In this document: piece after piece, positions 1 to 5,865 of the stretch | How positions within the stretch are numbered: the first letter of the stretch is position 1 | How the letters are laid out: every line of letters starts with the position of its first letter | Made by a program: the position numbers and the translations under genes | The notes under the pieces: generated by a model | What the model was told of the DNA's origin: nothing | The model's input: the letters and a program-made list of their open reading frames with translations, nothing else | Databases searched by the model: none | Source of the DNA: Actinomycetes bacterium | GTDB lineage: Bacteria > Actinomycetota > Thermoleophilia > Solirubrobacterales > 70-9 | DNA length: 11,851 nt | Reading direction: 5' to 3' | Assembly: GCA_023436605.1 (NCBI GenBank) | Contig: JAEZIQ010000131.1 | Coordinates: forward strand, 1-11,851

Positions 1-1776
1 GTTGAACACCGGCGGCGGCGAGGTGACCTGCCACTCGATCGAGTTGGCACGCCAGGGGTTGTTGCCGGCCTTGGGACCGAACCGCCAGCTGACGATCATG
101 TTGTAGAGGAAGACCAGCTGGACGGCACCGAGCACGAAGGCCGAGACCGAGATCAGCAGGTTCCAGTCGCCGTACTGGGTGGCGTAGTCGGCAACACGAC
201 GGGGCATGCCGTCCATACCGATCCAGTGCATCGGGACGAAGGTGAACCAGGTGCCGACCACCGTGCCCCAGAAGTGGATACGGCCGAGGCGCTCGTCATA
301 CATGCGCCCGGTCATCTTCGGGAACCAGTGGTAGATACCGGCGAAGATCGTGAAGACCGAACCGCCGAACAGCACGAAGTGGATGTGGGCCACCACGAAG
401 TAGGTGTCCGAGACGTGGATGTCGATCGGGATCATGCCCAGCATGACGCCTGAGATCCCGCCCACGGTGAAGGTGATGATGAACGCGAGCGCGAAAAGCA
501 TCGCCGTCGAATACGTGTGGATCTTGCCGTAGAACAACGTTCCCAGCCAGGAGAAGACCTTGATTCCGGTTGGGACCGCGATCAAGAGCGTTGTGATCAT
601 GATCGGCACCCGCAGCCAGCTGAACATGCCGGCGACGAACATGTGGTGGGCCCACACGGAGTAGGACAGAACCACGATGCCGATCAGGGCCAGGGCCATG
701 AGCCGGTAGCCGAATACCGGCTTGCGGGCATGGGTGGAAATGATCTCGGAAATGATCCCGAAGCCGGGCAACATCATGATGTAGACGGCTGGGTGCGAAT
801 AGAACCAGAAGATGTGCTGGTACGAGATCACGTCGCCACCCTCGAGGAAGTTGAAGAAGTTCATCCCGAGGATGCGGTCGAAGAAGACCATGAACTGGGC
901 GCCCGCGATGAACGGGGTGGCACCGACGACCAGCAGCGAGGTCGAGAGGTTGGCCCAGACCAGCAGCGGCATCCGCCACAGGTTCATTCCGGGCGCACGC
1001 ATGGTGATGATCGTGACCAGGAAGTTCAGTGCCGTGGCGATCGACGAGGCACCGGCAAACTGCACGCCGATGTTGAAGAACGATTGGCCTAATGGCGCAC
1101 CCGTAGATAGGGGCGCGTAACCCGTCCAACCGGCGTCAAATGAGCCGCCCGGAGCCAGGAAGCTGGCCATGAAGATGATGCCGGCGATCGGCAGCAGCCA
1201 GAACGAAAGTGCGTTCAGGCGCGGGAAAGCCATATCGGGAGCGCCGATCATCAGCGGCAGGACGTAGTTGGCGAGGCCCGCAAAGACCGGAATGATGAAG
1301 AGGAAGATCATCACCACGGCGTGCGTGGAGAAGAGACCGTTGAATGTGTTGGCGGCGACGATCTGGGCACCGGGCTGGGCCAGCTCGGCCCGCATCAGAA
1401 GGGCGAGCAGGCCGCCGATCAGGAAGAAAAACAGCGTCGTGACGACGTACTGCGTACCGATCACCTTGTGGTCGGTGTTGAACTTGAAGTAGTCCTTCCA
1501 GTTCTTGGCACCGTGACCGGAGTGATCTTCCGGGATGGTCGGCTTGCCGGCCGCCCAACGGAACCAGTAGTCAAAGGCACCGAAACCGAAAAGGAAGCCG
1601 AACGGAGCCGTGATCAACGGCACGATGACGTGCGGGTAGCCGGTCTGCTCGGTCTGGAACACGTCCAGACCCGAGATGGCGCGCAGTGCGACCACGAGGC
1701 CGAAGCCGAACGCGGCACCGAGCACGAGACCAATCGCGCCCCGATACCAACCCGGTTGCCTGATTGCCGCTGCCAT
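1..1776 (-). CDS. ctaD: Cytochrome c oxidase subunit I, A2-type (3' end outside window)
   Basis: Catalytic subunit of the aa3-type terminal oxidase in the cytoplasmic membrane; it reduces O2 to water and pumps protons. 592 codons are visible; the C-terminus lies beyond base 1. Ligands seen: H152 (low-spin heme, in FSTH), H328 and Y332 (CuB and cross-linked Tyr, in YSHPAVY), H377/H378 (WAHHMF), H464 and H466 (VAHIHF), and the K-channel Lys K406 (PTGIKVFSW). Helix VI has YSHPAV instead of the Glu-bearing GHPEV, which is the A2-subfamily signature. The core begins near NTDHKVIG (residues 100-107). Before it lies an extension with two hydrophobic segments (about 13-32 and 46-68). The ATG at 1776 is preceded by GGAGGT six bases upstream, the best Shine-Dalgarno in the window, so the extension is probably real. 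It starts 37 bp after ctaC and is probably co-transcribed. Confidence 0.97.
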   Translation of the reverse strand, partial: MAAAIRQPGWYRGAIGLVLGAAFGFGLVVALRAISGLDVFQTEQTGYPHVIVPLITAPFGFLFGFGAFDYWFRWAAGKPTIPEDHSGHGAKNWKDYFKFNTDHKVIGTQYVVTTLFFFLIGGLLALLMRAELAQPGAQIVAANTFNGLFSTHAVVMIFLFIIPVFAGLANYVLPLMIGAPDMAFPRLNALSFWLLPIAGIIFMASFLAPGGSFDAGWTGYAPLSTGAPLGQSFFNIGVQFAGASSIATALNFLVTIITMRAPGMNLWRMPLLVWANLSTSLLVVGATPFIAGAQFMVFFDRILGMNFFNFLEGGDVISYQHIFWFYSHPAVYIMMLPGFGIISEIISTHARKPVFGYRLMALALIGIVVLSYSVWAHHMFVAGMFSWLRVPIMITTLLIAVPTGIKVFSWLGTLFYGKIHTYSTAMLFALAFIITFTVGGISGVMLGMIPIDIHVSDTYFVVAHIHFVLFGGSVFTIFAGIYHWFPKMTGRMYDERLGRIHFWGTVVGTWFTFVPMHWIGMDGMPRRVADYATQYGDWNLLISVSAFVLGAVQLVFLYNMIVSWRFGPKAGNNPWRANSIEWQVTSPPPVFN

Positions 1777-1780
1777 CACT

Positions 1781-1787
1781 TGACCTC
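1781..1787 (-). promoter_or_regulatory. Strong Shine-Dalgarno of ctaD
   Basis: On the minus strand GGAGGT lies six bases before the ATG at 1776. It fixes the ctaD start and supports translation of the unusual N-terminal extension. An out-of-frame ATG overlapping the motif (1790) stops after four codons. Confidence 0.75.
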
Positions 1788-1813
1788 CATCATCGGGTTA
1801 CGGAAGAGAGCCG

Positions 1814-2629
1814 TCAATTTTCTTCGACCCCACTTCCTTCAATTCCCCCGGATTTCTCTTGCTGTTTCTTTGATGCTTCAAGGGCCTGGTCCTTGGTCAT
1901 CAGCAGACTCTCTGGAACTTCTGTCTTCTGCGACTTCACCCAGGCTTCGTACTTCTCTTCGGACTCGACCACGACGATGGCACGCATCGTCGTATGGCCG
2001 ATGCCGCAAAGCTCTACGCAGACCAGCTGGTAGGTGCCTTCCTTGTCCGGCGTGACGACCACGTCGGTGGCAAGTCCGGGCACTGCGTCCTTCTTGATTC
2101 GCCACTCGGGAACCCAGAAGGAGTGGATGACGTCCTGCGCCTGAAGGTCGAAGATGACCTGGCGGTTCACGGGAACGTGAAGTTCGCCTTCCGACCACTT
2201 GTTGCCTTCGTCCGGATAACCGAACGTCCAGGCGAACTGCTGGGCGTAGGCGTTGATGTGAAGAGCGTTCTCGTCTTCCTTCTCGATGTCGTTGAGCACG
2301 GCCCACGAGTAGCCCCCGAGAGCCATGACCAGGACGACCGGAATGATCGTCCAGATGATCTCGAGCTTGGTGTTGCCGTGGATCGGCAGACCATCGCTCT
2401 CGTCGCCGGGCTTGGCGCGCCACTTGATCAGGGCGTAGCCGAGCGCGACGCAGACGATCGCGAAGACGAACGACGACAAAACGATCGTCACGTCCATCAA
2501 CGTGTCAATCGGTTTGGCGGCCGTAGAGGCTTCTTCGCCAAACCAGTTGAACTGGAGCAGGATCACGGACTGGATTACGCCGAGCACGAGGACGGCGAGC
2601 ACCATTTTCAAAATCGGGAGACGGGTCAT
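1814..2629 (-). CDS. ctaC: Cytochrome c oxidase subunit II (CuA subunit)
   Basis: Accepts electrons from cytochrome c at the binuclear CuA centre on the outer face of the membrane and passes them to subunit I. The 271-residue protein has a hydrophobic N-terminus (about 8-26, signal or anchor), then two membrane segments (about 46-69 and 91-112), then the cupredoxin domain. CuA ligands are all present: H169 (VIHSFWVPEW), then C204, E206, C208, H212 and M215 in CVELCGIGHTTM. No lipobox cysteine is seen at the N-terminus and no cytochrome c domain is fused; the tail from about 235 is charged and low in complexity. The ATG at 2629 has no clear Shine-Dalgarno; a TAGAAT box sits 12 bases upstream, so the transcript may be nearly leaderless. 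It lies directly upstream of ctaD and 52 bp after the glycosyltransferase stop. Confidence 0.97.
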   Translation of the reverse strand: MTRLPILKMVLAVLVLGVIQSVILLQFNWFGEEASTAAKPIDTLMDVTIVLSSFVFAIVCVALGYALIKWRAKPGDESDGLPIHGNTKLEIIWTIIPVVLVMALGGYSWAVLNDIEKEDENALHINAYAQQFAWTFGYPDEGNKWSEGELHVPVNRQVIFDLQAQDVIHSFWVPEWRIKKDAVPGLATDVVVTPDKEGTYQLVCVELCGIGHTTMRAIVVVESEEKYEAWVKSQKTEVPESLLMTKDQALEASKKQQEKSGGIEGSGVEEN

Positions 2630-2641
2630 GAGGCGAGTGCC

Positions 2642-2647
2642 ATTCTA
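2642..2647 (-). promoter_or_regulatory. Candidate -10 box for ctaCD
   Basis: TAGAAT on the minus strand, ending 12 bases before the ctaC ATG, fits a -10 hexamer. No good -35 hexamer is found at 16-18 bp. If used, the 5' leader would be only about 5-6 nt, agreeing with the absent Shine-Dalgarno. The call rests on a short motif only. Confidence 0.35.
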
Positions 2648-2670
2648 TTGAAGCCGCGGAGGAAAGCTTT

Positions 2671-2685
2671 GTGACCCCGGGTCAC
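2671..2685. promoter_or_regulatory. Perfect inverted repeat upstream of ctaC (possible operator)
   Basis: GTGACCC-C-GGGTCAC is a 7-bp perfect inverted repeat around one central base. It overlaps the stop codon of the glycosyltransferase gene and lies roughly 36-50 bp before the inferred ctaC transcription start, where an operator would act. The six T's that follow on the plus strand also make it look like a plus-strand terminator, but no plus-strand gene leads into it. Confidence 0.35.
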
Positions 2686-4232
2686 GATTTTTTGACCTTG
2701 CGAACTTGGCCTGCTGATGCGGAAATCACGTCCCTCGCCACCCCCTGCCAACTCCAATTCCTATCGGCTGACTCGGCAATGTTCCTGCCGATCTCGACCC
2801 GCTCCGGGCGATCGAGAGCCAGCCAGCGGTTGACCTTCCCGGCCAGTTCGGCCACGGCGTCGGGACCCAAGGGCAGCCCGATCATCGATTTCACCTCTGG
2901 CACTTCCTCGGCCAGAGTCGCCGTCACCTCGGCCAGGCCCGAGTGTTCGGCACAAACCGGGAGCACCCCGGAAGCCGCCGCCTCGGCAGCGACCATGCCG
3001 AACGCTTCGGGAAAGGTGGAGGGCACGATCATCGAATCCGCGGCTGGGACGACCCGCGCCACTTCACTGTGTTCGAGCCGCCCGGCGAAGGAAATGGAGC
3101 CGGCCGCTTCCCGGCCCACTTCGAGGTATCCCTCCGGGGGGTTCTCGAGAAAAGCCGACAGGTATGTGAGGGGCTCCTCCTCCCCGCCCTCCAGCGATCG
3201 ACCCACTGCGGCGATCTCACGGGCAGATTCGAGATCCCCGTCGGTCACAGCGGTGACCAGGGCCCGCAAACCCATCTCGTAGGCACCGAAGCCGACCAGC
3301 AGCAGTTTCGCCCCCGGGTTCTGGCGATGGATCAGCGGCCAGGCGGCTACGATCAGGTCAACGCCCTTCGAAACGATCAGCTTGCCGACGAATATGACCC
3401 GCGGGCCCTCCGCTGCCGCAAACTCGTCGAGGGCCGCCACGGCTTCGTCGGCGTCGCGACCGAAGGTCGTCGACGGGGGTTCGTTGGCGATTTCCTCGCG
3501 CAGGGAGGCGATCCGTTCCTCGTGTTCACCTGGGGCCAACGGAGCGAACTCTTTCGTGTCGACGCCGGGTGGTCCATAACCGGTCTTTTCTTCCAGATCC
3601 AGCCCGGGCAGCGCCTGCCACATCGAGGCAGCGGTGTGATGTGACCCGACCAGCACCGCGGCAGCCGGTTCGAGGCCCTCGGCGGCCCAGGGAACGAATT
3701 CCGGGTTCGGCTTGACCGTGTACTCGAGGTCGGACCCATGGTTCTTGACGGCGTACGGCCTGACTCCGGCCCGGGCGAAGATGACCGGACCCATGATCAG
3801 GTGATTGGCGAGAGCCGCGTCGGCGCCACCGATCCTCTCTTCAACGGCCTTCACCGCGGCGATGTTGGTGCCGAGGTAATAGTCGAGTTCCGCTTCGGTC
3901 AGGCGGGGGAACGCCTTCGCCTCGAAACCCTCGTACGGATCCTCGACGTAGACCGGAAGCAGGGTGCCGATCGGCGGGCGGTACACGGTGACCGACCCTT
4001 CCCCCTTCGGCGGGCGGAGTTCCTCCAGCGAAAGCTCGCCGATCGAGTCAGGGCCTTCCGAATCCGGCCAGGTGCCGACCGCGTTGACCCACTCGATGCT
4101 TTCCGCCTCACGGTCCTGGCAGAGCAGGTGAACCTCATGCCCCAAACCGGCAAGGGCGATGGCGAGGTTGGCGTTGTAGATATTGCTCCCGGTCCCGCGC
4201 AGCAGGTAACCGTGAAAGATGAGGATCTTCAT
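2682..4232 (-). CDS. Glycosyltransferase family 4-like (GT-B fold)
   Basis: Probably a cytoplasmic retaining glycosyltransferase that moves a sugar from a nucleotide-sugar donor to an unknown acceptor. The N-terminal half opens with MKILIFHGYLLRGTGSN, a first Rossmann strand with a glycine loop that resembles the GT4 acceptor domain. The C-terminal donor domain has FVGKLIVSKG (281-290), LLLVGFG (310-316), FAGRLEHSEV (382-391) and STFPEAFGMVAAEAAASG (405-422), whose E409 and E417 form the EX7E motif. At 516 residues it is longer than the usual 380-420, with extra sequence near 50-120 and 330-380. No signal peptide or membrane helix is apparent. GGGAG lies about ten bases before the ATG. It is divergent from the zinc-ribbon gene with 21 bp between starts, and precedes ctaC, which says little about its acceptor. 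The fold is secure; the substrate is unknown. Confidence 0.88.
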   Translation of the reverse strand: MKILIFHGYLLRGTGSNIYNANLAIALAGLGHEVHLLCQDREAESIEWVNAVGTWPDSEGPDSIGELSLEELRPPKGEGSVTVYRPPIGTLLPVYVEDPYEGFEAKAFPRLTEAELDYYLGTNIAAVKAVEERIGGADAALANHLIMGPVIFARAGVRPYAVKNHGSDLEYTVKPNPEFVPWAAEGLEPAAAVLVGSHHTAASMWQALPGLDLEEKTGYGPPGVDTKEFAPLAPGEHEERIASLREEIANEPPSTTFGRDADEAVAALDEFAAAEGPRVIFVGKLIVSKGVDLIVAAWPLIHRQNPGAKLLLVGFGAYEMGLRALVTAVTDGDLESAREIAAVGRSLEGGEEEPLTYLSAFLENPPEGYLEVGREAAGSISFAGRLEHSEVARVVPAADSMIVPSTFPEAFGMVAAEAAASGVLPVCAEHSGLAEVTATLAEEVPEVKSMIGLPLGPDAVAELAGKVNRWLALDRPERVEIGRNIAESADRNWSWQGVARDVISASAGQVRKVKKS

Positions 4233-4239
4233 TGCCGGT

Positions 4240-4245
4240 TATTCT
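4240..4245 (+). promoter_or_regulatory. Candidate -10 box for the zinc-ribbon gene
   Basis: TATTCT ends eight bases before the ATG at 4254, the spacing expected for a leaderless or almost leaderless mRNA. No Shine-Dalgarno is present and the bases at -35 are not consensus-like. It lies in the 21-bp gap shared with the divergent glycosyltransferase. Confidence 0.3.
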
Positions 4246-4253
4246 CCCGGTTG

Positions 4254-4523
4254 ATGACGACTGAAAACGCAACCACCGATCCGATCTACCGACTCCGTGC
4301 TGCCGCTTCCGGCCGTGAAGCCATCGCTCCGGTCCGTGAAGGGGTCGTTTACCGCGACGCCGAAACCGGCGAGGAACTCGAACCCGTCGCCGCGGTTCTG
4401 CCGCTGGTCGAGGGCGGTTCGTCACTCCCCCGCACCCCGGTGAACCTCCGCGTCTGCCGCCGCTGCGAACAGCTCACCCCCCGCGACCTCGCCACCTGCG
4501 AGTTCTGCGGCCTCCCGGCTTAA
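4254..4523 (+). CDS. Small zinc-ribbon protein, function unknown
   Basis: An 89-residue protein and the only convincing plus-strand gene. The C-terminus carries two CxxC knuckles, C68/C71 (CRRC) and C82/C85 (CEFC), ten residues apart and followed by GLPA, a typical zinc-ribbon layout ending at the last knuckle. The N-terminal 60 residues are acidic and Ala/Pro-rich with no recognised domain; residues 29-43 (EGVVYRDAETGEELE) look like a short beta hairpin. No signal peptide or membrane segment is seen, so it is probably cytoplasmic. The open frame extends upstream to 3738, but that part is antisense to the glycosyltransferase. I choose ATG 4254 because a -10-like TATTCT sits just before it and the protein is self-contained there. 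The divergent arrangement hints at shared regulation. Such ribbons serve in nucleic-acid binding or as protein adaptors; no specific role can be assigned. Confidence 0.7.
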   Translation: MTTENATTDPIYRLRAAASGREAIAPVREGVVYRDAETGEELEPVAAVLPLVEGGSSLPRTPVNLRVCRRCEQLTPRDLATCEFCGLPA

Positions 4524-4530
4524 CTGCATT

Positions 4531-4545
4531 CGGCGAGCTTCGCCG
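4531..4545. terminator. Short hairpin after the zinc-ribbon gene
   Basis: CGGCGA-GCT-TCGCCG is a 6-bp perfect stem with a three-base loop, starting seven bases after the stop codon at 4523. It could help end the plus-strand transcript; no T-run follows, so intrinsic termination is uncertain. The same GGCGAGCTTC core recurs inside the 52-bp repeats. Confidence 0.35.
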
Positions 4546-4559
4546 AGCGTCAGCAAGTC

Positions 4560-4579
4560 GGGCGGGATCCGACCCGCCC
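4560..4579. terminator. GC-rich hairpin, 7-bp stem
   Basis: GGGCGGG-atccga-CCCGCCC, a perfect 7-bp stem with a six-base loop, lies 37 bases after the zinc-ribbon stop. The same stem with a different loop recurs at 5827-5844 after another gene, suggesting a terminator type used by this genome. No T-run follows. Confidence 0.4.
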
Positions 4580-4584
4580 TCCCA

Positions 4585-4705
4585 GTTCAACCCGCCCGAT
4601 CGCCCAAGCAGTCGGCGAGCTTCACTCCGCCTCAAGGTTCAACCCGCCCGATCGCATAAGGAGTCGGCGAGCTTCGCTCCGCCTCCAGGTTCAACCCGCC
4701 CGATC
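4585..4705. repeat. 52-bp tandem repeat, two full copies plus a 17-bp third
   Basis: Copies begin with GTTCAACCCGCCCGATC at 4585, 4637 and 4689, an exact 52-bp period. Full copies 1 and 2 match at 47 of 52 positions by hand alignment; copy 3 is identical for 17 bp and then diverges into the hairpin at 4698-4732. Each full copy contains an imperfect small inverted repeat around GGCGAGCTTC and CTCCGCC. No insertion-sequence ends or coding content are seen. Confidence 0.9.
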
Positions 4706-4732
4706 ACGACATCCATGAATGGATGATCGGGC
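4698..4732. repeat. Long bulged hairpin
   Basis: An outer 8-bp stem, GCCCGATC with GATCGGGC, encloses an inner stem, ATCCAT with ATGGAT, around GA. A five-base bulge (ACGAC) lies on one side. The left arm is the end of the third repeat copy, so the hairpin may be a modified repeat unit or a terminator for either convergent transcript. Confidence 0.6.
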
Positions 4733-4756
4733 TCTGCCTTCTATGCCACAGGGGGC

Positions 4757-4801
4757 GGTGACGCAGGTTTGGTGTCGTCACGCTGACAAACCTGCGTCAC
4801 C
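4757..4801. repeat. 45-bp palindromic element, copy 1
   Basis: Perfect 15-bp inverted repeat (GGTGACGCAGGTTTG at 4757-4771, its complement at 4787-4801) around a 15-base loop. It has the same length and outer sequence as the element at 4813-4857. REP-like element or strong RNA hairpin; without a T-run it is not a classical terminator. Confidence 0.85.
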
Positions 4802-4812
4802 ATCCATCCGAT

Positions 4813-4857
4813 GGTGAAGCAGGTTTCCTGCGGCTTCGGTTGGGATCCTGCTTCACC
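4813..4857. repeat. 45-bp palindromic element, copy 2
   Basis: An 11-bp perfect inverted repeat (GGTGAAGCAGG at 4813-4823, its complement at 4847-4857) with a partly paired interior. It aligns without gaps to copy 1: the outer arms match except at element positions 6 and 40, where C-G in copy 1 becomes A-T here, while the interiors differ freely. It ends 53 bases after the stop of the exported-protein gene that reads toward it, so it could also shape the 3' end of that mRNA. Confidence 0.8.
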
Positions 4858-4910
4858 GCATGGTCGAGCAGGGTTCGAGTAGCCGTGGGGGCCTACCCAG
4901 CCAGGCCGAG

Positions 4911-5771
4911 CTACCGGGCGACGACAGTCGCCTTATAAAGGAGCCTTCCGCCGTCGTAATAGCAGCCGTAGCGCTTGATGCTGTTGACCTTCTGGTGGGG
5001 ATGTGACTTCCTCAGTGCCTCGTTCGGCAGATCCCGGGCGTTGGTTCCGATCGCGCACTTGTCGGGGGCGCGACTGCCACGCCAGGTGTTGGCCTTCTGG
5101 GCCCGGGCACAGGTGGCCGGGTTCGATCGTCCGGTGACCCCGGGCTGGCAGGCCATCGGGACCCAGAAAGCCGGGGCCCAGGTCGGGATGGTCAGGGCGA
5201 CGACGTCACCGCGGATCACGTTCAGCGGCCTGATCGCGAACTTGACTTCCCTCCCGAAGTAACGGTTCAGGGTCTGGGTGCCGCTGGCCCGGATCAGCCG
5301 GTAGCGCGGCGGATACCTGGGGCCGTTCTTGACCTGGCGGAGAATCGAGATTCTCGCTTTCGAGGGCGTTCCGAAAAGCTCGTTGAAGTAAGGCCGCTGG
5401 GCAGCGCCATAGCGCTGGCTCGCTTCGCGGGTCGGGTTCGACAACTGGATCGACCAGGCGATCACCTTGCCCTTGTTGAAGGGAACCACGAAGCTCCGGC
5501 CCTTGGTCCCCTTCTGGAAGACCTGGAAGCCGGTCACCTTGCCTTCGGCCACGCACGCCCGGGCGGTGGCCCGGGTGCCGCAGTTCGGGCTCACCTTGTC
5601 CTTGGTCGCTCCGAGCACGACGCGGCGGTTGCTCTGGCCGTCAGCCTGATCGGCGGCACCGATGATGCCGGTGAAAGCGAGGCAGGCGAACAGCCCCAGG
5701 ATGGCGGTGGTGAGTGCGCCGATACGAAAGACCGGGCGGCTCACATTGCGATGTGAACTTGATTCGGTCAT
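4911..5771 (-). CDS. Exported or membrane-anchored six-cysteine protein, paralog A
   Basis: A 286-residue protein of a family I do not recognise. After a basic N-terminus it has one hydrophobic segment (about 17-40) with no clear cleavage site, so it may be an anchor or an uncleaved signal. The rest is polar and predicted outside the cell. It is a clear paralog of the gene just upstream: both share PNCG, GK(V)TxFQ, FVVPFN, WSIxLSNPTR, ILRQV, YFGRxVxFA, VALTIPTWAP, TWRGSR and RYGCYY plus LLYxAT near the C-terminus. Cysteines C64, C73, C208, C221, C239 and C270 correspond to cysteines in the paralog, suggesting three disulfides. No catalytic motif is visible. The ATG at 5771 lacks a Shine-Dalgarno; a possible promoter lies just upstream. 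Structural, binding or envelope functions are all open. Confidence 0.85.
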   Translation of the reverse strand: MTESSSHRNVSRPVFRIGALTTAILGLFACLAFTGIIGAADQADGQSNRRVVLGATKDKVSPNCGTRATARACVAEGKVTGFQVFQKGTKGRSFVVPFNKGKVIAWSIQLSNPTREASQRYGAAQRPYFNELFGTPSKARISILRQVKNGPRYPPRYRLIRASGTQTLNRYFGREVKFAIRPLNVIRGDVVALTIPTWAPAFWVPMACQPGVTGRSNPATCARAQKANTWRGSRAPDKCAIGTNARDLPNEALRKSHPHQKVNSIKRYGCYYDGGRLLYKATVVAR

Positions 5772-5787
5772 ATGGAAAGCAACACCG

Positions 5788-5815
5788 AGGCTACGCCACA
5801 GGTGCGGAAGTTCAA
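5788..5815 (-). promoter_or_regulatory. Candidate promoter of paralog A
   Basis: On the minus strand TTGAAC (5815-5810) and TAGCCT (5793-5788) are separated by 16 bp, resembling -35 and -10 boxes. The expected start near 5781 would leave a leader of about ten bases before the ATG at 5771. The -10 match is only moderate. Confidence 0.35.
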
Positions 5816-5826
5816 GGGTTTCACGG

Positions 5827-5844
5827 GGGCGGGAAATCCCGCCC
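5827..5844. terminator. GC-rich hairpin between the two paralogs
   Basis: GGGCGGG-aaat-CCCGCCC is a 7-bp perfect stem with a four-base loop, 21 bases beyond the stop of paralog B and 55 bases before the start of paralog A. Its position suggests a terminator or attenuating stem separating the two genes, though no T-run follows. The stem is identical to that at 4560-4579. Confidence 0.5.
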
Positions 5845-5865
5845 GCCGACTACAGGCCGCCCCGA

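Larger units (their letters stand above)
4524..4910. other. Convergent intergenic region rich in hairpins and repeats
   Basis: 387 bp between the stop of the plus-strand zinc-ribbon gene and the stop of the minus-strand exported-protein gene. No open frame with plausible coding character was found on either strand. The region holds, in order, two short hairpins, a 52-bp tandem repeat, a bulged long hairpin and two 45-bp palindromes (listed separately). It must contain the ends of two convergent transcripts, but no stem is followed by a proper T-run. Confidence 0.85.

Noticed and set aside
296..1558. Other-frame minus-strand open frames inside ctaD that might suggest a frameshift
   Set aside because: The ctaD frame is continuous from 1776 to base 1 with every heme and copper ligand in order, so these are shadows, not pieces of a broken gene.
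2671..2692. Intrinsic terminator on the plus strand (hairpin plus six T's)
   Set aside because: No plus-strand gene reads into it, and the minus-strand side has no T-run. I keep it only as a possible operator.
3738..4253. Upstream extension of the zinc-ribbon frame, giving a 261-residue protein
   Set aside because: The extra part lies opposite the conserved N-terminal half of the glycosyltransferase and shows no domain. The promoter-like box and the compact ribbon protein favour ATG 4254.
4585..4705. CRISPR array
   Set aside because: The 52-bp period is contiguous similarity over the whole unit without unique spacers, there are only two full copies, and no cas genes are present.
4866..4885. 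tRNA-like T-loop (GGTTCGAGT)
   Set aside because: No acceptor stem, anticodon arm or D arm can be fitted around it.
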